64,000 nucleotides of DNA. It comes from Spisula solida (taxonomy: Eukaryota; Mollusca; Bivalvia; Venerida; Mactridae). Location: contig OX365962.1 in assembly GCA_947247005.1 (NCBI GenBank), positions 3,755,201-3,819,200 of the forward strand, written 5' to 3'. Below, piece after piece: positions 39,101 to 51,100 of this stretch. The notes beneath the pieces were generated by a model. That model was not told the origin of the DNA and searched no databases. It was given only the letters and a program-made list of their open reading frames with translations. The position numbers were made by a program, and so were the translations under genes. Positions within the stretch are counted from its first letter, which is position 1, and every line of letters begins with the position of its first letter.

Positions 39101-42100
39101 TTTGAAACTTTACAATATATGCAAACTGAGCATTTAGTTTTGAATTTGTGACAAAGGAACAAGTATTTTCACGAATTTTTATCAATATTGCATTTCCCCC
39201 AATTGACTGGCTATTTTATAAATGCCCAAGTCCTAACATACATGTATTCCAGAGTTTTAACTACAGTGTAGCAATACCACGTGGATTTTTACTACAGTTC
39301 CAAGTAGAAATTTGTAAACATTGGAACAGATATGTAGATAGATATTTTGTCGATTACCCTGTGAAACATGGGAACGTGTAGGTTTCACAGGGTAATGGAA
39401 AAATCGGTAAAGCTGCTTCAAAAGATCTTATATTTCATGAAAAGCAAATAATGTTCCCCTTAGCGTGGCGTATATTTCATAGAAATCGATGAAGAAATAA
39501 AATACTTATGGCTACATTTGTGTTCCAATGTTTACAAATTTCTACTTGGAACTGTAGCCAAAGGTCACGTGGTATTGCTACACTGAACTAGTTGCAATAC
39601 TTTCATGCAGTCATTTTGTATTTGTTGTGTTGTAGGACTGGATTTTGTGAGGTTGGCTGTAAAGTGGGATGGTACGGTGAACAGTGCAAGTTTCAGTGTG
39701 ATGCTGTAAGTCATTTATGAGTTACTTCCCTTTGTTGACAATCCATAGTTACTTCCCTTGGTTTGAAATCCGAAGATATGTATCCCTTTGTTAACAATTT
39801 AAAGTTACTTCCCTTTGTTGGCAATTCAGAGTGACCACCCTTTGTTGGCAATCCAGAGTGACAACACTTTGTTGGCAATCCAGAGTGACCACACTTTGTT
39901 GGCAATCCAGAGTGACCACACTTTGTTGGCAATCCAGAGTGACCACACTTTGTTGGCAATCCAGAGTGACCACCCTTTGTTGGCAATCCAGAGTGACCAC
40001 CCTTTGTTGGCAATCCAGAGTGACCACCCTTTGTTGGCAATCCAGAGTGACCACCCTTTGTTGGCAATCCAGAGTGACCACACTTTGTTGGCAATCCAGA
40101 GTGACCACCCTTTGTTGGCAATCCAGAGTGACCACCCTTTGTTGACAATCCAGAGTGACCACACTTTGTTGGCAATCCAGCGTTACATCTGCTCTAAGAC
40201 ATAAATATACACAGATTGGACACTTAATTGAAAACGGAGAGAAAATGCAAACTAGCATGCAGCAGATTCTTATATTTTGAACACTTTTGTTTGTCATCCT
40301 TTTTTAATGACCAATATCTCATTTTGAAGAGCTTAGTTTCTTCTACTGCATCATGTTACTATCTTGTAGAGAATTCAGAAAATTATTGTTTGAATGAGGC
40401 AAATGGGGTATTTTCTGAAAAAATTGGAATTTTCCATTAAAATGAGAGTATGTCTGCTCTTTGAGGTCTATTGTTTTATTCCTTGACTGAAGAATAAATC
40501 TATTGCATAAACTTATTAGTTTTTTCCAATCTATATTACACGGGAGATATAAGGTATTAAAAAGAAACAAGATTTGGCGAGATTTCAGAAAACTGCCGCA
40601 AGATATTGTGAGATTTGGTAGATTTTTCCAATCTTTGTATATTTAGGTCTTTGATCTACTGGATGGTGATATTGTGAAGTTACAGGCCTTCTGTTGGGTA
40701 GTCACCATACAAAATATGTTACCACTTTCAACCCTGGCAAAAGCCATTTATTAGAAAACAATATATTTCCATGAAATCTTAAATTTTGACAGCCCAAGTT
40801 TACTATTCAGATTTACAACCAGTCTCAGAAGGAAACCTTCCAATTGGCTGGTTGATATCAAACTGTTATCAAAAACAACCGATCCATGGCTTGTGTCTGT
40901 TTGAACTAACCAATCAGGTGCTTCAGTTTGGTCTGTTAATGCTTATTTTTTGACTGTAATAAACAGTCTATAAAATCCATTGCTAATTTTCAAACTGGTT
41001 TATGTAATTCAATGCTAATTTTCAGACTGGTCTATGAAATTCAGTGCTAATTTTCAGACTCGACTATAAAATCCAATTCTAATTTTCAGACTGGTCTATG
41101 AAATTTAAAGCTAATTTTCAGACTGGTCTATGAAAGTTAAAGCTAATTTTCAGACTGGTCTATGAAATCCAATGCTAACTTTCAGACTGGTCTATGAAAT
41201 TTAAAGCTAATTTTCAGACTGGTCTATGAAATCCAAAGCTAATTGTTAGACTGGATTATGAAATACAATGCTAATTTTCAGACTGGTCTGTGACTGCTAA
41301 TTTATTACCTCACACCCACCTTGTCATGGACATGTATATTCAATGATTTCAGATATCAAGATGTACCGATGGTTCGTGCAATCGTCTGACAGGACTGTGT
41401 AATGCATGTTTTGATGAAGTGCCAGATGATAGATGCCCCACTGCTGAATGTCCCAGTGGACGGAGAGGAACGTCGTGTACTGATCTATGTACTAGTGAGA
41501 ACTGCCTATACAGTACGTGTGGTCGCTATGATGATAAATGTAAAGGATGTCCAAATGGATACTATGGAAACCTATGTGCCAAAACATGCCCCAATTGTAA
41601 AGAAGGTGAGTAGATGAAAAAACTAGAAAAAAAAGATAATAAAAAGTTGGACTGGGAAGGCAGCAAGTTTTTATTATTCTTGTTCATGATTTAATTTAGG
41701 CCTTTTTTTCAGAAGCCTTTTTGCTCCAGTCGAAGTCATTGTACGAGTTAACAGATTTTATTGTGTCTGTGATTTCCTCGTATTTTTAAGAAAGTTCTGC
41801 AAACATAAAGTTCTCTCCATGTTTGGCTTTCTTGCTGATGTCTGTGATTTCAAGCGTTAATGTGTTGTTTTAAGCAACAGACAAAATGAGACAAAATCAG
41901 TTTGAGATACATTTTTGCTTTGTTTTTGCGCTGGTCAACGTCATGGTACGGTTAAAACAGGTTTTTATCTTGTCCTGAATTTCCTTGTATTTTTAATTAT
42001 GTTTTTAGCTCACCTGTCACAAAGTGACAGAGTGAGCTTTTGTGATCACTCTTCGTCCGTCGTCCGTCGTCCGTCCTTCCGTCCACAATTACTTGTGTAG

Positions 42101-45100
42101 ACACTAGAGGTCACAGTTTTAGCTTAATCATTATGAAACTTGGTCACAATGATCATCTCAACAAAATCTAGGTCAAGTTCGATATTGGGTCATTCGGGGT
42201 CAAAATCTAGGTCACTAGGTCAAATCATAGAAAAACCTTTTGTAGTCACTAGAGTTCACAATTTTGGCCTAATCTTTATGAAACTTGGTTAAAATGATCA
42301 TCTTAACAAAATCTAGGTCAAGTTCGATATTGGGTCATCCGGGGTCAAAAACTAGGTCACAAGGTCAAATCATAGAAAAACCTCGTGTAGTCACTAGAGG
42401 TCACAATTTTGGCCTAATCTTTATGAAACTTGGTTACAATGATCATCTCAACAAAATCTAGGTCAAGTTTGATATTGGGTCATCCAGGGTCAAAAACTAG
42501 GTCACAAGGTCAAATCATAGAAAAACCTTGTGTAGTCACTAGAGGTCACAATTTTGACCTAATCTTTATGAAACTTGGTCACAATGATCATCTCAACAAA
42601 ATCTAGGTCAAGTTTGATATTGGGTCATCCGGGGTCAAAAACTAGGTCACAAGGTCAAATCATAGAAAAATCTTGTGTAGTCACTAGAGGTCACAATTTT
42701 GACCTAATCTTTATGAAACTTGGTCACAATGATCATGTTAACAAAATCAAGGTCAAATTCGATATTGGGCCATCCAGGGTCAAAAACTAGGTCACAAGGT
42801 CAAATCATAGAAAAACCTTGTGTAGTCACTAGAGGTCACAATTTTAACTTAATCTTTATGAAACTTGGTCACTATGATCATGTCAACAAAATCTAGGTCA
42901 AGATCGATATGGGGTCATCCGGCGTCAAAAACTAGGTCACAAGGTCAAATCATAGAAAAACCTTGTGTAGTCACTAGAGGTCACAATTTTGGCCTAATCT
43001 TTATAAAATTTGGTCACAATTATCTTGTCAACAAAATCTAGGTCAAATTCGATATTGGGCCATCCGGGGTAAAAAACTAGGTCACAAGGTCAAATAATAG
43101 AAAAACCTTGTGTAGTCACTAGAGGTCACAATTTTGGCCTAATCTTTATGAAACTTGGTCACAATGATCATCTCAACAAAATCTACGTCAAGTCTGATAC
43201 TGGGTCATCCGGGGTCAAAAACTAGGTCACTAGGTCAAATCATAGAAAAACCTTTTGTAGTCACTAGAGGTCACTTTTTCAGCGTTATCTTTATGAAAGT
43301 TGGTCACAATAATCTTCTTAACTAAATCTAGGTCAAGTTCGATATTGGGTCATCCGGGGTCAAAAACTAGGTCACAAGGTCAAATCACTTTAATAAGTCA
43401 TTGGGTCTAAATGTGATGTAAATTTTAAAGCATAAGACAATATGAAAACCTTGTACATGCAATAGAGGCTACCATTAGGGGTGCATGAACGACTAGGACA
43501 GGTGAGCGACCTATGGCCCTTTGGGCCCTCTTGTATAATTTAGTAGCGTTTGATAGCATCTTGCATGGGACATATTTGTGCAAATTGATGTGCAGACTTA
43601 ATTGATCAACAACGTGAAAATTACATTAAATCAAAGATTTCATATGGGCGAGGTGTGAAAATATTGGACCCCAGCTGATTATAACCAGACTGCTAGTTGA
43701 ACAGTGGATTTTAGGTGCCAATTAGTTTATCAGGTCCTTGAAAAAAACTTTGTCGTAACGAAAACTTTGATGAAAACTTTGATGAAAACTTCAATATAAG
43801 CAAGTTTGAGACAACAAGAGTTGAGAACCAGTGCCTGATCTCCCAAAAGATCTCAATTTGAGCTAAATCTCATCTCACATTTTCTCATTCATTTCATCTT
43901 TGAAGTCATTTCCATAGGAGATTGGACTCAAAATGGGCATCACAAAACAGACACATTATTCTGAGTTTATTACAGTAAAATTTCTGATACATCTAAAATT
44001 CAGACTCTTTCTTTAGCCAAATCTCAATTTAAGATGAGATTTCTACTTGAGATGCTTCGGGAGATCGGGGCCAGGTTAATCTGTTTGCACTATACTTAAT
44101 GTTAAAACTCCACTGTATATTACAGGATGTGAGCACTATATACTTAATGTTTAAATTTCACTGTATATTACAGGATGTGAGCACTATATACTTAATGTTT
44201 AAATTTCACTGTATGTTACAGGCACAGGGTGTGAGCACTATACTTAATGTTAAAACTCCACTGTATATTACAGGATGTTAGCACTATATACTTAATGTTA
44301 AAACTCCACTGTATATTACAGGATGTGAGCACTATATACTTAATGTTAAAACTCCACTGTATATTACAGGATGTGAGCACTATATACTTAATGTTTAAAT
44401 TTCACTGTATATTACAGGATGTGAGCACTATATACTTAATGTTTAAATTTCACTGTATATTACAGGATGTGAGCACTATATACTTAATGTTAAAACTCCA
44501 CTGTATATTACAGGATGTGAGCACTATATACTTAATGTTAAAACTCAACTGTATATTACAGGATGTGAGCACTATATACTTAATGTTTAAATTTCACTGT
44601 ATATTACAGGATGTGAGCACTATATACTTAATGTTTAAATTTCACTGTATATTACAGGATGTGAGCACTATATACTTAATGTTAAAACTCCACTGTATAT
44701 TACAGGATGTGAGCACTATATACTTAATGTTAAAACTCAACTGTATATTACAGGATGTGAGCACTATATACTTAATGTTTAAATTTCACTGTATGTTACA
44801 GGATGTGAGCACTATATACTTAATGTTAAAACTCCACTGTATATTACAGGATGTGAGCACTATATACTTAATGTTAAAACTCAACTGTATATTACAGGAT
44901 GTGAGCACTATATACTTAATGTTTAAATTTCACTGTATGTTACAGGATGTGAGCACTATATACTTAATGTTTAAATTTCACTGTATGTTACAGGCACAGG
45001 GTGTGAGCACTATACTTAATGTTAAAACTCCACTGTATATTACAGGATGTGAGCACTATATACTTAATGTTAAAACTCCACTGTATATTACAGGATTTGA

Positions 45101-48100
45101 GCACTATATACTTAATGTTAAAACTCCACTGTATATTACAGGATGTGAGCACTATATACTTAATGTTTAAATTTCACTGTATATTACAGGATGTGAGCAC
45201 TATATACTTAATGTTAAAACTCCACTGTATATTACAGGATGTGAGCACTATATACTTAATGTTAAAACTCCACTGTATATTACAGGATGTGAGCACTATA
45301 TACTTAATGTTTAAATTTCACTGTATATTACAGGATGTGAGCACTATATACTTAATGTTTAAATTTCACTGTATGTTACAGGCACTAGATGTGAGCACTA
45401 TATACTTAATGTTAAAACTCAACTGTATATTACAGGATGTGAGCACTATATACTTAATGTTTAAATTTCACTGTATATTACAGGATGTGAGCACTATATA
45501 CTTAATGTTTAAATTTCACTGTATGTTACAGGCACAGGATGTGAGCAGGACTCTGGTGTTTGTCTAGAAGGATGTAAGGATGGTTGGTATACAGAGACCT
45601 GTACCACACAGTGTAGTCCAGTATGTGGATCTTGTGAGCGATCAAGCGGAGAATGTGTGACGTGCGCTGCTGGTCGCTGGGGTAACAACTGTGAACAGAT
45701 CTGTAGCTCTAACTGTGCCGCAACACAAGGTATCAGCTCGGAGCAGCTCATCTTCTGTGATAAACAGACCGGTGCGTGCTCCAAGAAGGCGTGCAAGGTT
45801 GGATTCTGGCGTACTGACTGTACTCAGGTATGCAGCTCAAACTGTCTACCAGACGAGAACAATAACCGTGTTTGTGCGTACCTTGATGGCGAGTGCTCCA
45901 ATGGGTGCAAGGATACGTTCTTTGGCAAAGTTTGTGATCAGCTATGCAGCATTAGATGTCGTGACCAGCTGTGCACAGGGTTCGCGAACACATGTGACAT
46001 AAGCTGTGCCGATGGTTACTATGGCGGCACATGTAGCGGAACATGTAGCACACATTGTGCCGGTAACGGAAAGTGTGATCCTTCAACGGGCGAATGTTTT
46101 GAAGGTTGTGAGTTAGGTTACTATGGACCGCGTTGTGATGATCCGTGTAAGAACACGTGTGTGGACAGTACATGTGATAGTGAGGGAGGTTGTCCGGACT
46201 GCAAACTGGTTCCTGTCGGCCCAAATTGTCGCGTACAAGGTAACATCTGTCTTTGTTTGAGATTTCCTTTGTTAAAATCTATTTTTGCTTATTATAATCG
46301 TCAATTCATTTCTGTCTTGCTAGATCATAGGAATCCAAAGGTTGTAGGATTAGTCCAAGGCTGTGACATTATAACATCGTTAATTGCTTGAGGTTTAGCA
46401 TATGAGGGTAATTCCAGGTAACTGCTGGTTGGCCCCGGTGTTAGGATAATGAGACTGGGTAATTCCAGGTTATTTCTGGTTTGACCCAGTGTTAGGATAA
46501 TGTGACTGGGTAATTCCAGGTTATTTCTGGTTTGACCCAGTGTTAGGATAATGTGACTGGGTAATCGCAGGTTATTTCTGGTTTGACCCAGTGTTAGGAT
46601 AATGTGACTGGGTAATTCCAGGTTATTTCTGGTTGGCCCCAGTGTTAGGATAATGTGACTGGGTAGTCTCGGTATGACTTAAATACTGTTGACCAATCAG
46701 GGACTTAAAACAAATATTTAAAAAAAACAATCTGCTTCAACAGTGACCTCCCTTTACAAAGTGTCAAACCCCGAGGTACTTCCTAATTCTACAGGAATGG
46801 TTCACAAACTACATTTTTTTATAAGTATAGTGTTTACAGTACCATATTTGCAGAATACTGATACTAAACTTTAAATTAGAGTTGTCAACTAAACTTTGAA
46901 TTTTTATATAATGTTTCTAACTAACTACACTGGTTGCAGCTACTAAGATAATAAATAGTCTATTAGATGAGCATGATTATCACATAGAAATAATTATCAT
47001 AGAAATAATTATCACATAGGAAAAATTATCATGTAGAAATAATTATCACATAGGAAAATTTATCACATAGGAAAAATTATCACATAGAAATATTTATCAC
47101 ATAGAAATAATTATCACATAGAAATCACATAGAAATAATTATCACACAGAAATAATTATCACATAGAAAAAATTATCACATAGAAAAAATTATCACATAG
47201 AAAAAATGGCACTAGCAGTGTATAATATAAAGTTACGACCAAACACTATGGTGCTGCTGACAGCCTGGAGCCACATGCTCCTAAATCAGCTAATTTCGGG
47301 GTGAAAGTTACTCCATTATTAGTCTGAGTCGTAATTTTGAGTAAATATATAGAAAATAAAACTGTTCCATGAAAATTTTGGATGAGGCCTTTAATTTGGA
47401 GGTGGTTTTTATGCATATTAAATGCTTTTATCTTTTCATGCATTGCTTTCTCAACATTGCTTTACAGGATCATTTTTATGCACCGGCATCTATTGATGAG
47501 GAGGCATATAGTGATTGTCCTGTCCGTCCGTTCATTCGTCTGCCGATTTGAAAATGTTAACCAAAACTTTCAAGTTGTTGAAACTCAAAAATATTTTTGA
47601 AGTCCATCAAGCCATTGCTTTCAAACTTGGCACACTTGTTAACCATCATTAACACATAACATTGTCATTGTCTTGTAACACTATCCAACATTTCAACAGA
47701 ATTATGGCCCCTGATTGACTTAGCTATTTTTATAGACAAGGCTTCCACCGGGGCATAAGCTTTTACTGAACGCAGTCTTGTTTACGTAGTTAGTTACACT
47801 GACATTTATCTTCACCACCATTCTCCTAGTCTGTACTATACTTCTATAATTTCTTCTTTCTATACTTTAATGTGTATGGGTTCTTGTCTTATACTAGTAG
47901 TCTGGAATATTCACTCATATTAATTGTCCTGAAGAACACTTTGTTACACCTAGGTCTTATCTTGTCCTGAAGAACACTTTGTTACACCTAGGTCTTATAT
48001 TATATGTTTCAGGTTAACTACCCACATCAATTAAATCTTAAAAAGTTCTTATTCCTGATTAATTTTTAGGTGGTCTTATTATTGAGGTGGTCTTATTATT

Positions 48101-51100
48101 GAGGTGGTCTTATTATTGAGATGGTCTTATTATTGAGGTGGTCTTATTATTGAGGTGGTCTTATTATTGAGGTGTTATTATTATTGAGATGGTCTTATTA
48201 TTGAGGTGGTCTTATTATTGAGGTGGTCTTATTATTGAGGTGGTCTTATTATTGAGGTGGTCTTATTATTGAGGTGTTATTATTATTGAGATGGTCTTAT
48301 TATTGAGGTGGTCTTATTATTGAGGTGTTATTATTATTGAGGTGTTATTTTTATTGAGATGGTCTTATTATTGAGGTGGTCTTTAGGTGTAGTTTTACTG
48401 TTAATTTTGACGATAATTTGTTACAATTTCTGTGTTTTAGTGTGCAACCCTGGATTTTATGGACCTACATGTGAAACAAACTGTCCCGGACAATATTGCT
48501 ACGAGAACCGTTGTCATCGTAACCAAGGAACTTGTGAGAATGGTTGCCGTGATAACAACAATTACTATGGTAACGATTACACAATCTTGTTTGTAAAATT
48601 ATGATCCTGTCCATAGCAGCTTGTTATAGTGCACCCAGGATAATGAGAAAGCTGGGAAAACTTTTTATATTCCACATAGGTGGATTAATCAGATGTGCAC
48701 GAGTTATCTGTGATGTTTTGAGTACCTTATCTGTTTATTTTGGTAATTTGTAAATCAACAGTTGACCAAACCTATTAATGTTTGTAAATACAGTTGAAAC
48801 TCGTTGTGTCGACATCGGTTGTATCGACACTTCGGTTATGTCAACATACTTTCAAATCCCTGATTTGGGTTGCTCTATATTCTATCTTAAATATGATGGT
48901 TTAGTCGACATGCCTGTGTCGACACTCCGCTTATATCGAAACGACTTTTCTGGCCCAAATGATATTTTCGCACCTTATTGTCATTGTTTGTGTCGACATC
49001 ATGTCGACGCTATTGAAATTGAAAAGTTGTTAATTGACCGGGAAAATACTTGTTTCTAACCATTGTTAAAATTAATTTGTTCACAGTTTGCAAATGCAAT
49101 TGAATGATGTTAAATTGAGGTTTGTAAACAAATTGTGACCTATTTCAGCATATGAAATTAAAAAATCTGCTGAACTAGCGTGCTTCTGATGAGGTGAACA
49201 AAAATACGTTTTTGTATGCCTTCACAATTTATGTCAACATGCTTGTTATTTTCCTACAGTTAAAACAAAGATAAGAAATGCCATCGTTGCTTCCAGGTGT
49301 CTGGCATGCTGATTAAATATTTTATTGACAATTAAAATGTTGCGTAAGCGAAACTGGTAAGGGCTAAAAGCCGTACTTGTGGTGCTGATCCCGTACTGTA
49401 CTTGTTTCAAAACGAGGCTATGAACTAGATCCTCGCGTAAACACTTGGTCAAATGTTTCGGTGATAACTAAGTCTGCTAGATTTGATATTTCACCATTTT
49501 AGTCGCATATATGTTATTATAGTTCATCTTTAAACTCACGTAACAACGGTACCGACAGAAAGGCTTGAAGATTTTGTCAGGGTTGTTGGCACCTGTTGTG
49601 TTGACATTCGGATATGTCAACATAATTTTGACGGTCCCAAAAATGTCGACATAACGAGTTTCAACTGTATCACATTATCCTTGGGACGCACTATAAATAA
49701 AGCAGTACAGTGTCATACATGGCCTTTTAAGATGGTGGATTTATACCATTACAGGTTCTTTAAGTATTGACATCCATTATCCTTGGCTGTTTGACTTGAA
49801 ATCAGTAGGTTGTTGATTCCAGCCAAGTGTGTCAGGTGTCTCGTTTTCTCTACCACTGTAAAATCACATTTTATGTGGGTAGTAAATTTTGTGGATTTTG
49901 ATTAAAATCCATTTTCATTGGGTCGTAAATTCGTGGAGTATATAACATGGAGTATATAACATGGAGTGGAGTATATAACATGGAGTATATAGGAGTGGAG
50001 TATATAACATGGAGTATATAACATGGAGTATATAACATGGAGTATATAACATGGAGTATATAACATGGAGTATATAACATGGAGTATATAACATGGAGTA
50101 TATAACATGGAGTATATAACATGGAGTATATAACATGGAGTATATAACATGGAGTATATAACATGGAGTATATAACATGGAGTATATAACATGGAGTATA
50201 TAACATGGAGTATATAACATGGAGTATATAACATGGAGTATATAGGAGTGGAGTATATAACATGGAGTATATAACATGGAGTATATAACATGGAGTATAT
50301 AACATGGAGTATATAACATGGAGTATATAACATGGAGTATATAACATGGAGTATATAACATGGAGTATATAGGAGTGGAGTATATAACATGGAGTATATA
50401 ACATGGAGTGGAGTATATAACATGGAGTATATAACATGGAGTGGAGTATATAACATGGAGTATATAACATGGAGTGGAGTATATAACATAGAAGGGTAGA
50501 ACCATGTTCTGTATTTGGGAGGTTGATAAATTGTTGACATTAAGATTTCGAGGTCGAGATTAACAACGAAATCAACCAAAATTCAACTCCCTCGAAAAAT
50601 AATGATTTTACAGTATTGTACATAATTATTGTCACCTTTTGATGCCTGACTTCTTTGTAAGGTAGCATCAAACACATATTTACTGAAATACAAGTTTTCC
50701 CTAATGATTTACAAATATTCGGATGCCATTTTGTGATCTGGATATATGGACCAGAATATGGATCTCTGAATAGTCTGTGCATATTCATGTTTTTCTAGAC
50801 ATGTTTGCAAAGGTTCTACTGAGGTATAATGCCCAACCCCGAAAACAAGTTGCAAGTCTGTTTCAGGTGCCATTAGCACGTATCCCTACACCTTAACTAC
50901 ATGTAGGTTTCAAACATTGTTTTTAGCTCACCTGAAAAAAGTGACAGGGTGAGCTTTTGTGATTACTCTTCGTCCGACGTCCGTCGTCCTTTCTTAATTT
51001 CTTGTGAACGCAATAGAGGCCACACTTATGGCTCAATCTTCATGAAACTTGGTCAGAATGTTTGTCTCTATGAAATCTAAGACGACGTTGAAACTGGGTC

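Larger units (their letters stand above)
39706..41352. other. Intron 14 (1.6 kb)
   Basis: Contents in order: a 27-base array (39719-40181), a MITE (40198-40650), a CCAAT-type inverted repeat (40800-40925) and a 32-base array (40962-41292). Little unrepeated sequence remains. Confidence 0.82.
41606..45531. other. Intron 15 (3.9 kb)
   Basis: It contains an AGCTCACC-type repeat with internal 146-base units (42002-43534), about 0.5 kb of unassigned sequence, and the 48-base array (44087-45531), whose units carry copies of the exon 16 splice acceptor. Confidence 0.85.
46240..48440. other. Intron 16 (2.2 kb)
   Basis: Contents: a 51-base array (46405-46663), a 17/18-base array (46976-47206), a dispersed repeat with GTCCGTCCGTTC (about 47473-47790), a 37-base duplication (47928-47998) and a 17-base array (48068-48385) shortly before exon 17. 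Confidence 0.8.

Noticed and set aside
44099..45567. Open frames with repeated LKLHCILQDVSTIYLM
   Set aside because: Product of the 48-base tandem array, a multiple of three. Not a gene, although the splice site content of the array is interesting.
48778..49059. 93-codon open frame at the left of the nested element
   Set aside because: It starts outside the element, runs through its terminal repeat and contains no transposase motif.
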